DNA of 64,000 bases from positions 310,001-374,000 of the forward strand of contig JABVXU010000015.1 of NCBI GenBank assembly GCA_013365365.1, given 5' to 3'. The position numbers and the translations under genes are program-made. This DNA is from Cruorifilaria tuberocauda (lineage: Eukaryota > Nematoda > Chromadorea > Rhabditida > Onchocercidae). Positions 50,152 to 62,400 of this stretch are shown here, one piece after another. Numbering within the stretch: the stretch's first letter is position 1; every line of letters begins with the position of its first letter. Under the pieces are notes generated by a model. It had not been told where the DNA came from. It made no database searches and saw nothing but the letters and a program-made list of their open reading frames with translations.

Positions 50152-52571
50152 TTTCATCATTGAAGGCAGTTAGTTTCTAGATTCTTCGTGGATGCTGGAA
50201 AATTCGAAATGTCATCCAGTTATTGTATGATCGATTGAATAAAAAGAAATTTGAAGGAACTGAGATTTAAATATACAAGTGGTTGAAAGAACCTGATCAG
50301 CTATTAATAGACTTCGTATTATTTTTAAAACGTAAAAAACGTGACATTATTTAACAACATAATGGTGCATTTCTTGATAATATGGTTACAGATTAATCTT
50401 TAGGGATAATAAAAATAATCTACAGTCTTTTAAATACTACTTAATTAACTTCTTCTCTTGTCAAAAATTTTGCTGGAGAATTATATTTTTAAATAGAAAG
50501 TAATATTATAAAATTTTCGCTAGCATCGAATTTGCTATTGCAGATTGTTTCTATCATTTCTGGAGAATCATCGTGCAAAGTATCTATGGTTCATAAAATT
50601 TAAATAAAAATTTTTTATGACACCGTGTTTTCAATACTCTATCACCGAAAGATGTCTTATTATTGTAGCTTTTCACAGCAATTTTTTGAGATACGAAAAA
50701 AATGTTCAAAGTACTTATGCTCGATTTTCCAATATTATAGATGTTTTCAATATTATAGAATATAATATTAAAGATATTAATGATAAGAATTAGTAATAAT
50801 GTGTCAGATGTTTATTATTACATGGCATTATACTATCAAAGTACGTTTCATAGAATATTTATAATTGTTTTTTAAATATTCATTATTTCACAATTAAATC
50901 AAATGTTATAAACATTGATAATGATTTATAAGTATTTATAATTTCGTTAAATTGCAATATTTTATGATGCGCAATATAATATTGTATAATGATAAATGCT
51001 GGTAACCTTATTATTAGTATTTTGTAAATAATGATTTAGTCGTGTAATAAAAAGTATTTCATAAATTAATTTCCATAATTTGTAATACGTGATTTATCAA
51101 TATAATGATAAATAATTGATACACTATCGATAGTACTTTACACTGGATAATTGGCTGTGTAATGTATGTCGATGTGTATGGATGAGTGTGTATTGGTACG
51201 ATGACCTAAAAAAGAAAGATTTAATGGGGAATGGATAAATGTAAGGCAATGTATGCAGTTACCTTCGGCCTTCATGCAATTCTACCGCTATAAACCCAGA
51301 TTTCCAGTTATTCAAAATGTGCATGCACTCGGAAATTTCCGGAGTGAAAATCTTCATTTATTCCTTTCCATTCTTCAGTTTTAACAATTGCTATAATTTT
51401 ATTCCATTTACGCTTGCCTGAAATATGATAATTTTCAAAAAGCAATCGAATGAATAAGCTATTTTAATTTTAAGTTTATGTAATTGAAAAATCATGGGGA
51501 CTTAAATTTAGATAGTTTGAATCGACAATGGATTACATCAACGGAATTTATAATTCGAAATTCCTATTTAAATTAGTCAATTTTATAATTTCGTTATTTA
51601 AGAAGTTCAAGTCATTATTTTAATCGCACTTATGTTTGAATATTTTGTTCCATTATGAAAATTCTATAAATGCTTTAATGATTATTAAGTTGTTAAGAAT
51701 TTCACATTAGAAAAATATCCTGTTTTAATTGGCACTTTTATCCATTCCAGCACTTATTTGTCGCTGATGAAAAGTATCAAAATACACTATACATTTTTAT
51801 TTAGTAGATAATGAATGGAATAAATCGGTTTGACAGAAAAAGCAGAAGAAAAAAATTAAAAATGTTTGTTTGGACTAAAGATTCAATTAATCAGAAATTT
51901 CATTTCACCTACTTTGCATGTTCCAATAGAGTGTTATTGTTCAAAACATGATGAGCGAAAAAATAAAGGAAGCACATTAACTTATATCCGGCCGTTAAGC
52001 AAAATTGATTTAATTAATTCATTCAATCTATTGCTGAAGAAAATCAAACAAAAAGTTCCAAAAATAAAATATACTGAAAGGAGGGAGAAGAGATTTACTA
52101 ACGGTTACAGATGTGAATTTTTTGATCGTTTCTTTCCGTTTTCGAAAATATTTCTTTCCTGACATTTATTCTTTTCCATGCTCTTACGTACAATTTGTTA
52201 CAAATAACTGTATTGTGCGACTTCATCTAAGTAATTGATATTGAATAATTACTGATATTATGTAACAGCATTTATTAACGGTTATAAATGTAGATTTCTT
52301 TTCTTTTTATTTAATAATCGGTATCGAGTAACTAATGTTATTTGATTTATTATAATAATGTTATTTGATTTATTATAATAATCGGTATTAAGTAATTGAT
52401 GTTTGGGATGATATTTACCTATAGTTAATATACTTCATCAGTATTATGCATGCACTGATAAGACAGCATGATAGCGATTTTGTTGATACTCCAAAGCAAT
52501 GCTATCATTGTAATTTCATGTCAATTTAAAATGGCATAAAATGACGTAGAGAGAAATGTTTAGGAAAGAAT
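50152..52571. other. Intergenic region, AT-rich, with short tandem repeats
   Basis: Contains the innexin poly(A) signal and then AT-rich spacer. An open frame at about 51866-52162 (Lys-rich) has no in-frame ATG at its start and no splice support, so it is not called. From about 52080 to 52400 similar phrases recur (CTAACGGTTACAGATGT versus TTAACGGTTATAAATGT; TAATCGGTAT twice), suggesting a decayed local duplication. Confidence 0.45.
52334..52379. repeat. Exact tandem duplication of a 23-bp unit
   Basis: The 23-bp unit at 52334-52356 is repeated exactly at 52357-52379. It is flanked on both sides by related TAATCGGTAT phrases. It lies about 190 bp upstream of the lipase ATG. Confidence 0.85.
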
Positions 52572-55500
52572 ATGTCACAAATTACTTTGCTACTGTTAGC
52601 GTTTTGTGTTGTAATTAATGGTGATAACACCAATGATTGCTCAAAGTACAAGGATTGCGCTTCATGTGTTAAATCGTATCGTCCTTTGCCAGGATTTCAA
52701 AGATATTGTGGGTAAGAATTTATATTTCGAGTTTCTGTTTTTGGATAGAAACGATAAAAAAGTGTTTGAATGTAAAAAACGAAAAACGAAATTCGATTCA
52801 TTTCAGCATTCATTTATTTATCCGAAATGAAATAGTTTCATTTTCATATTTGCAACGATTTTTCATGGCAGTGTCATCTTTCCTTATTATTACTTTGAGA
52901 TTTTGTCAGAAATAAATTGAGTATATTATCATTTTTTTTTTGTTATCTATTTTTTTCCACTTGAAGTTTTCAGATGGCATACTGATAAATCATCATGTGG
53001 TGAGCCACTTGCTATTATAGCAGGTAGCAACGTGGTCGTACGTGAACCATTCATGTGCCCTCGAAACGCACCAACTGCTGAGAACCTTCGCTATACTGAT
53101 GCACTTGGCCGATCATTGTATGGTCTCATATTAGCTGTTCGAAATAAAGATCCTACAGAATGTCTTGCAAATAGTCAACCTGATGTACAGTAAGTATATC
53201 ACTGATCAAATTTTTTTCTTCTGTAGTTAATTCAGTTAATTTATCAACGCATGATATATTAGAATATCAATGATAGCAATTAATAGTGTTGCTGAGAATT
53301 ATTTCATTCGAAACTTACCTCTATTTTTAAATCAATTTTATAATACCATTAAGACTAATAAAGCGTTACGAGGTGGAATGCGACCAATCCCGCAATCTTT
53401 GTGCTGCAATGCTTGCTGTTTCTAAACGTGATAAAAAAATCTATGTTGTGTACAAATCAAGCAATATGGACAAACAATTAATTACCGAAGTATTATTTTC
53501 TACTTTTTTCTTTGCACTTATTTTTCATCACAAATACTGACAATAATTAATGACTTTTATTAATACCTAAAATGTTTTCATCAACTTTTGTTCCATTTTT
53601 GAGTTGACTAGAAGTTTTAAGAAATAAATCAAAAGTCACCTCGATTGATTGCAATATAATATGAATAAAGATTCTGCTAAATAACTAATGACTTAAATAA
53701 AGATTGATGCAGTATTCCAGCCTTAAATGTATAATTTGGTATGGAAAATTTATAAGTTTTGATAAAATTAAATTGTCTTTCTCAAATTTATTAAATTATT
53801 TTTACTAAACTTTTGCGCTGATTCAAGTTTTATCAATCATTTCTGCATGAATCCAGCATTTAGTAAAATTTTTCTGGTTTTATTAACAGAATATTAAATT
53901 AGTTAATATAGGCAGCAAAAAAATGATGATTAAGATCCAAACTATGTCATTATTTTTGTAGTTCATACATATGGTCGCGGCGCAATTGGGTGTATGGGAG
54001 AAATTTGAAGGAGGCGGCGGCGTGGCGACTTACTTTCATGCTGCATTTGAAAGACTGTTTAAAGGAAGTGGGATGAAAGATGATCTCATCAAGTTAAAGA
54101 AAGTATATCCTGGCTATGAAGTTTGGGTATGTTTCAACAATCCATTTTTAGCTATTCATTAATGAAATAATAGCAGTAAACAATAATGACAATTAATAAT
54201 GATAATAATAATTATATTAATACGAATCATAATAATATTATAGAAGGGCAGCAGTTTAAAGATTTATTGTTCAGACGGCAAGGAAGGATTGATATTATCA
54301 ACCTTTTAGAATCAATGCAATAACATATATTTTTCTAGCACCATTTCGTAATTTTGCAACATTTTAAAAGTTTTCCGGAAAAAGTATTTCAGTGCACAGG
54401 TCACTCATTGGGTGCATCAATGTCATCAATGACTGCATTGTATCTTGTGAAAAAGAAAATATTTCCGGCTAAATTAGTTCGGCTTATAACATTCGGCGAG
54501 CCAAGAACGGGTAATGTAGCATTTGCTCAAGCTGTTGAGGAAAATGTCAAAGTTCGTTATAGGGTAATTCATCGAGGTGATCCAGTAAGTTCATTTTATC
54601 ATTTATGACAAATATCATTCACACATGCATCTTATCAGCGTGTAATCATATTCAATGACATTTGTTCAATAATTCGCTTTTAATAAAATGAATCATAACC
54701 ATTTTTTTCATTTAAATGTTAAAAAATTTGGAAAAACTTTAAAAATTTTTTGTTATCGAAGTCGTTTTATTTTCTTTTAGTTATTTAAATCTTATCCGAT
54801 CTTTGCTTTCTTCTTATGTTATGATTCCAGACTGAATGATTCAAAAGAAGAAAAAGTTTTTTTCAGATAACAAATATGCCTGCAACAATAAATCCAATTG
54901 GATTATTACTATCATCAACAGTTGCAGAACGACAACCATATTTTTATCGTTATTTAGTTTATTACGATAATGATATGAATGAAGGTAGCACGTTCACCGT
55001 AAGTTTCAATCAAATATGATAATAAATTTATTCTAAGGTAAGGGGAAAATTTACTTTTATGGGATAATTGTTTAATAATAAGATAAGACATATATTTCGA
55101 TTGGATGGAAATTACACTATTTGCTTTTTTAAATACAGTTTTAATCTCACTTATTTACAGTACTAAATAAAATTTAATTGTGGATTTGAATTTTTTCTAC
55201 TTAAATTAATGCAAAACGTATCAAAATCCGATAAAATTATTGCTATCATACATATATGATTTGACATACATAATGATATGGGATGAGTCTTCAATATTAT
55301 TACGTTTTATTAACTAATATATATACAATGATTAATTGTGGTAATATCTGAGTGAGGAAATCATTCATTTTTAGGTATGTACATTATCAGAAGATTCGGC
55401 TTGTCGTAATTTGGCTCTTGCTAATAACGCATTAGACCACACAAACTACTTTGCCGTGAATGCGGACGTATATTTGTCGAAAGGATGCAAATATGATTTG

Positions 55501-56004
55501 TTGAAGATACGTGGCAATGAAGCGACAACAGCAACAACAACAACTGAAACTATTATTGCCGCCGCTACTGATACTGCTGTAACTAACGCTGCTACTATTA
55601 CTGATACTGCAACTACTGATGCCGATAGTGATGCTGATACTGTTGATAGTAAAGATGGCATAAATAGCGTTCCCACTAGTACTGCTAGTGATGCTAATAC
55701 TGCAGCCAATATTGCTTATACTCCCACTAATGCTGCTACTACTGCATCTGATGTTGATACTACGTTTGTCCACATTGATACAACAACTGCTGATACTGAT
55801 ACTACTTCCACTGATGCTGATATAACTACTGCTGATTTAGATACTACTACTGTTGCTGGTAGTGATATTACTGCTTCTGATGCTAATACTATTGCTGATA
55901 CTATTTCTGCTGATGCTACTACTGCTGATTTTGATATCACTGCCGCTGATGATGATACTGCTTCTGCTAATAGTACTATTTTCACCACCGATACTCCGAA
56001 ATGA
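52572..56004 (+). CDS. Secreted class 3 (fungal-type) lipase with a Thr/Ala/Asp-rich C-terminal tail
   Basis: Seven exons (52572-52711, 52974-53189, 53354-53489, 53962-54126, 54393-54584, 54867-54998, 55375-56004) join in phase into 536 residues. A signal peptide (MSQITLLLLAFCVVING) is followed by a Cys-rich PSI-like segment (CSKYKDCASC ... CGWHTDKSSC). The alpha/beta-hydrolase domain carries the nucleophile elbow GHSLGA with Ser224; Asp282 (HRGDP) and His349 (LDHTNYF) are the likely triad partners. LITFGEPRTGN is also typical of lipase_3. The family hydrolyses acyl esters of lipids, here probably outside the cell. Residues about 377-536 are almost entirely Thr, Ala, Asp, Ser, Ile and Val. 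They contain no cysteine and almost no basic residues, which is unusual for the family. Confidence 0.9.
55522..56001 (+). repeat. Coding low-complexity region (Thr/Ala/Asp tail of the lipase)
   Basis: About 160 codons built from degenerate ACT, GAT, GCT and ATT triplets, with hexamer-like ACTGCT and ACTGAT phases that drift. The plus-strand lipase frame stays open across the whole stretch and ends at TGA 56002-56004. The opposite strand also stays open because of the triplet composition; those frames are shadows. Confidence 0.8.
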
Positions 56005-56098
56005 TGAACTCTTCTAAAAATATCCCAAGTGATGTACATAGTATTGATGAAATCAGTTTTGAATTACAAATTTTTTAAAAAGAAAAACGCTTGATTTC

Positions 56099-56147
56099 AT
56101 TCATAAATTTAATACTGGGATGAAATCCCAGTATTAAATTTATGAAT
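56099..56147. repeat. Perfect 22-bp hairpin behind the lipase gene
   Basis: Arms 56099-56120 and 56126-56147 are exact reverse complements around a 5-nt loop (TGAAA). After one mismatch, three more T-A pairs extend the stem. An AATAAA at 56145-56150 overlaps the end of the right arm. It lies 95 nt past the lipase stop codon, so it is probably within the 3' UTR. Confidence 0.85.
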
Positions 56148-56150
56148 AAA

Positions 56151-59100
56151 ATGCACTGCTGAAAAGGATTACTAATCTTTAATTATGCTATCTTTATAAT
56201 TTACTTCGAACAATTATGCTCGAAAATTGGCTGATTGCAAATACAATAAAATTCTACCGCAGATATTAATCGAATGATAAAATCTCTCGTCGTAATCCTT
56301 GCTCAAAGATATAATACTATGAACCATTTTATCATGATATCATTTTTGTAATTACCTTGTCCCATTGATGATAATTTCATTTTTTGAACTAGTTAAGCAA
56401 ACATTCTAGCCAAAAATTATGGCATAAGCAAAGAAAGCTTTCAACGTTAGAGCTGAACCAATATCACCATAGATATCAAATAAACGTGTTCAAAGTGAAG
56501 CTTACTAACTTCATATGTCGTACTTACTGAAAAATATTGGTTAAAGGAGGAAGAAAATCTTTACATTATCAAATATTGTTTCTATTTAAGAAAGAAATGC
56601 TTTCTTAATATAAAACACGTATAATTTTAATTACTTGTTTCTTATTTTGCACTTCAGTTTCATTCCTTTTTAACTTTTTATCTGTTTTATACGCACTTTC
56701 TATTAAGAGAATTATATTACATAACAAATAAATCTAAATAATCCGGTCCTTTCCATGAGTTCAAATTGAGCAGAATGCATAATATCAATAACGTACTTGG
56801 CTCAGAAACTGTTTGCGCGTATATGTACAGTGGGCTTGTAAAACAATCTTTTAAAAGTTCCCAGAAACTTATAATCACAAATTAAATTGTCGACGTTAGC
56901 TATTTGTCATACTGAACGAAAAACTGACGAATTTACGTGAGCCGTCTTCTGATCTTTGGATGTTTGAAAAAATGGCCGGAATTAACCGGTGAAATATGTC
57001 TGTTTGGAGTGGTAAAGGTTGAACTATTTAGTTCAATGCATAAATTAGGTTGTCGATGAGTCACATTATCATTATACTAATTAGTGAAAAATTACAGGAC
57101 ATCTAAGCTAAAGGAGAATCACAAAATTAAGAAAAATGATTTCCCATTCCTTTTTAAGCAGATATAGGAGGCCGAAAATTCTACTAATCTCACATAATGA
57201 AATTATCAGTAAAACTTTTTTGTTCAAGCGCCAATCTATGACACTCTTTTTCTCATTTACATCACATGGGAAAGTAAAATTTTCAGTATCATCTTTTTTC
57301 TTTTCATTGTTTGATAATATCTCTTGGTCAGTAATAAAAGTAGAGAATCATATTTAATAGCATTAAATTGATTATAGCATTCAACCCAATTGAAAATTGA
57401 ACCCAATTCTATATCTAATGAAAATTTAGGGCAATTAAGAATAAAAGCCTTGAAACAACGATTTGTTTCTTTTATGTAAACATAATTAACATAATATTTA
57501 CTAAACTTCGGCTAAACTATTAGCAATTTACTCTTTCCATTCAAAAATTGAAAAGAGAGAGTATCAAGTGATAAGGTTTAATACATCGTATGAATATGAT
57601 GTGCAGAAAATTTCCAAATTTCATTATTCTTGAGTGGTATCGATAATCATTGCTATTTCTTGCGATTTATATAATTTCGCAGTTAGCGAAATATGCTTGT
57701 TAAAAAATAATTCAAGAATTCATTGAAAGTTAATCAAAATTTTCCTTTGTTTTATTTAACGTCATTGAAAATATGCAATTTGGGATTAAATTATCATACG
57801 TTTACAGTCTGTTCTTTATATCTTTTTAATCTTTCCCTCTTTCGTACTCTTTCCCGTATTGATATATAAAACACTTTTTGGATTTTTCATACATCACACA
57901 GCAGTTTGCAATTAGCCCATGAATTCGCCGTGTTTGTGACAGATGCTTGCAAATTTTTTTTTTACATTGAATCCGAAAATAATTCAACGAATAATACCAC
58001 CATGATAACCTGATTTTTCAATTAAAAGAAGAGAACAAAGATAAATGTCAGACGAAAGTTAGTTTTAAATGACCAAAACTTGCTAAATATCATTCGTGAT
58101 TATTGGTAAAAGATGTTTTAATAAAAGCATAATAAATGAATTAAAAGTGGGAATATCAGAATTATCCTTTATTGCATTATCTTCCTAAATTATATTAATA
58201 TGCTGCTGTCCGATGGATACCGTTCCATCTATTTTATTGTATTATTTAATGGATTTGATGTATTAATAATCAGGAATATGTGAATTACTATTTCTCCTAT
58301 TTCAGTTAGTGCTGATTGGCAGTATTGCTATAATATAAGAAAATTTTCTCTCTTCAAAAAAATAGAATTTCTAAATACTTTTAGGCATTATAACAGATTT
58401 TTCATCTGATATATATGAAAAAAACAAAACATAATAGAAAACAATATAAAACAATAAGAAAATAACGAAATGAACTTTGAAACTTTGTTTTTGCAGCATC
58501 ACTGAAATATAAATTAATCAAGAGAAAACAGAAAATGCAGCACTTATGCAGTTAACTTTCTTAACATTTCATCCTGATTTCAATTTCACCAAGTTTCGCA
58601 CCTAACTTAAATCCATAACGTTTCCTGGACTAATCCAAAATTATGATTCTGCTCGGAATCATAATCAGTCTTCGGCAGCTCAAACATGAATTTCTCTCTC
58701 TCTTAACAATCAAAATCTTCAGCTTGTTCTTTAATCTATCCTTAGGCGTTTAGGGATTTCAGGCGCGTCGCATGCAACACGGATAAAATTTCCTGTTTAA
58801 TCAATGGTGGGAATTTATTAGTGATGGTTCAGCATGAAGATTTAACGTTATATGAGGTATCAAAAAGGGGGGTGAATTGCGATCTGACAAGTCCTGCACG
58901 ATTAGCATTACGATGAGGACGACAAATTGAGAACTTTTCGTTAGCAGTTTGAAATAAGGTGAAATGAACCTATGTTATATTTGGGATAAAGTGAGAATAG
59001 AAAATGCTGTTGTCTGGACGGAATATTGAAAAAAATTATATGGAAGTTAACAAAGTAATTTAATGGTGAAGTGATAAAGTTGATGATGAACAAGTCATTA

Positions 59101-59417
59101 TAATTTTTTCTCCATGATAACTTTTTAGGAATGATTTCCTCTCGAAAAGCTTCACCTGATCAGTAATGTGTAAGGAATTTAGGCTAATTTTGACATAACA
59201 TGAAACTCTCCTTTGGCTTAATGGTAGTCATCTAATCAATTAAATCGGAAATTAGTTAAATGTCTAGCTAGTCATATTATGTATCGGGAATATATGATTT
59301 TCCAACATTTAAGTACCCTATGTTGTTATCCTGCTGCACGATTTAATTTGTGCTGTCAATTCTTTTTCTTTTTCAGGGATTTCAATTAATACAAGAGTTA
59401 TTAGGAATGTGTTCATA
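56151..59417. other. Intergenic region between the lipase and the Spindly-like gene
   Basis: No gene supported on either strand. Open frames, such as one at about 57136-57357, look like chance. An acceptor (TTTTTCAG) just upstream of the ATG at 59418 probably serves trans-splicing of the next gene. Confidence 0.5.
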
Positions 59418-62400
59418 ATGGAAGATGAAACTGAAGTGCTCAAGTAAGGTTACTTTGTAGATTTTCGTAAGATCTGCTCTAGATTTCTATATTTTCATTC
59501 ATTTTTTTGATTTGTACAAGATATGGAATAATAAATTCGGTGGATTTTCTTATGATCTCAGGTGTAAATATCTGACAGATTTTCGTAAGACTTTGATAAA
59601 AGTGCTTGTGAGTACAATTGAATTTAAAATTATTATAAAATGTAGATATATAAAAGTAACAATTGAAAATTACTTTGCTGCTTAATTAACATTTCTTAGC
59701 ATATGGCATACTTAAAATGTTGCACTTCATCCAGAATTTACTTGCCATAATTTCTGGTGCGTCCTAATATTTTGCTTCAGTAAATCATAGTTACAGGCTG
59801 AAATTAAAAGAATCAGAATCAAAACAAATAGCTATTGCCGAGTTAGCGAAAGAGATATTGGAAAAGGATAAGGATAAAGATCAACGTCTTTCTGCACTTG
59901 GTGAAGAAAATCTTCAGCAATCCAGGGTGTGCTTTTGTATTTACCTCGATTCCTTTATTTTTTTCTCCTTTTACTACAGTTTTATTTGTGCTATCTTTAA
60001 GGTTATCATTGTTATAAATATAGCAATAATGATGCATGTCAAAAGAATCAAATGATTTTGGTTTGAATTATCAAATCAGAAGTTGTTGAGATAATAAAAT
60101 ATCAATTATCAGTTGTTATTTCAGGACATTTCTCGGTTACAAGCACTGTTGAAAAATCGTGACGAATATCTAGCTGATATTGAAAGTGAAGTGACAAAAC
60201 TCCGTAATGAAATTATAGAAATAAACAGTACAAAAAGCGCTTATTTAGTCGAACTCGAGCAAAAATTGTCATCTCTTCGTGCCGAGGTTTCTTTTATAAA
60301 GTGAACTACTTTTCTTTTTTCTGTCTACATATTATTAGCTTATATAGTGGAATTGTTTCGAGATTATCATATAGTATATGTTAGACTGTCACAATTATGT
60401 TTATATTAATTAAACTACTCACTTATTTTATTACTTTTTTATTGTTTATATTTATTTTTTCAAATTAATATTCTTTAACTGCATTAAAAAACGATAGATC
60501 GTTCATGTTTGCTTCGTGTTATAGTTTTTTCATCGCAATGCTAAGGTCTCTTGCTTTCTATTTTATAATTGCTTTAATTTCTCGCATTTTTTGGTAAAAT
60601 AGCCAGCCTATCATTGTCTTTGAGTTATTGATTTTAAATTTGGCAATATCCAAAGCGAGATAGGAAGCGATTATAGAAGCAATCATTTACAGATAAACGA
60701 GAAGAATGGCATGTTGTTTGATCAAGAGCAAGAAATTCAAGAACTGAAAAAGACATTGGCATCCAAAGAACAGGAATTGGAAAAAGTATCGCGAAAACCT
60801 GAAGTATCAATCAGTCAAACATATAACAGTTTCTCTGATTCTGAGCGGGCGAAATTGAATGGAAAAATAGTTAGCCTTCTACTCGCACGATTATTTTAGT
60901 ATACCAGCAACTATGCTGTAATGCTTGCATGAGGTATCTGATCTCTTATATTTGTAATTGTTAGATTTCTTTGATTTTTTCAGGCAGAGATGGAACTGGA
61001 AAGGAATTTGATGTTGGATGAAATTTCACAGCTGCAAGATAAAATAGTCATGGTTAATCGAAATTTAGACAGTGAACGAAGTCATGTTGAGGAGCTTTCA
61101 ACGATATGTATTGGTTATAGACATGATGTCGAGGTTGTTTCACACTTTTTTTACTTCAAAAATTGCTTTTTTTAATTTTCTCCTGTAGAAAAAATTTGTA
61201 TTAAGCAACTGTTTTTATCTTTTGACACATGTTGTTAAAATAGTATATTCAAGTTTGTTCGCTCAGTATCAGAGAAATTTGAACATATTGACAATTTAAA
61301 GGAATTAAAGAATCGATGTAATGAATTAAGTTCCGAGTTGGATGATTATCGCAGCAAAACAAAGATCGCCAAGAGAGGGAACTCAATGTTTTTTGAGGTG
61401 AGTTGAACTTGTTTTTGATTTCTGTAAAACAAAAATTTTCACAACAATTTCTTTTTAAAGATGTTGTCGTAATATCATTTTTGCTGTTGTTTGCTAATTT
61501 TCCAGTAACATGATGCCATTTCTGTCATTGTTATTTTAGGCTTCGTTTTTAGTTTGTTGATGAAAGGGTCAAACTGGAAAAAGATCTCCTAAAACTGAAA
61601 TCTCAGAATGACTTTTTTGCTAGTCAGAAAGAAGTCTATGAGTTGGAAATAAACGAGCTGAGACACGAACTGATGCTTGCATTAACCTTACGCACTAGTG
61701 AAAGAAATGCTGGTAAATAATTGTTTAATCATGTACAAGATGTTTAATGAAATATTCTTTAAGATAGGAGAGGTGTCTGAATTCTTTGATGTTCCAAAGA
61801 AAAGTAGGTTATTTTTTTATGCATGCCAGTTTTTGTGGTTTTTAAATGCTATACAATGCTAAAAGAGTGTGCACGCGATGATACTATAAATTCAAGTATT
61901 TGTCGTATTTGTTGTTTTCTGGGGTTTTCAGATAATTTTCATTTGATGATATTGATCCACTTAGAGAATTTAATTACTCATTTTTATCCTAATTCATGAT
62001 TAATTTAAGGCAATGATACGATTATGTTACAACTAGAAATTTCTCGCTTGCGCACTCAATTGACAGCGCTTAACTCCAAGTTATTGGAGAAATGCAAGGA
62101 TAGTGTGGAGCTTGAGGCAGAGGCTATTTCAAATAATTCCGAGATGGTTGATTTGAAGGAATATGCGTTCAACAGTTTGAAGTCGTTTTTTTTTTATCGT
62201 GTCTCCCCTTGTTTATATACAAACTTTGATAGGATTCGGGAATAAGAAGATGCAAAGAAATTGTCTAATAACAAACTGTACCATATCAGTTATGATACCA
62301 AAACTTAGCTGTAATTGATTATCACATTAAAAGTCCCAATTAGAGTGACCTCGAATTTTTAATTCACCAATAGCACGTGCAGTTAGCTTTCGAAATTGAA

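Noticed and set aside
51866..52162. 98-codon Lys-rich open frame upstream of the lipase
   Set aside because: It lacks an in-frame ATG at its start, has no good splice sites and overlaps the zone of local duplications.
55432..56039. Long minus-strand open frames rich in Ser, Ile, Val and Ala
   Set aside because: They are the complement of the ACT/GAT/GCT-rich lipase tail, which leaves all frames open. The plus-strand frame continues a lipase domain with an intact catalytic triad.
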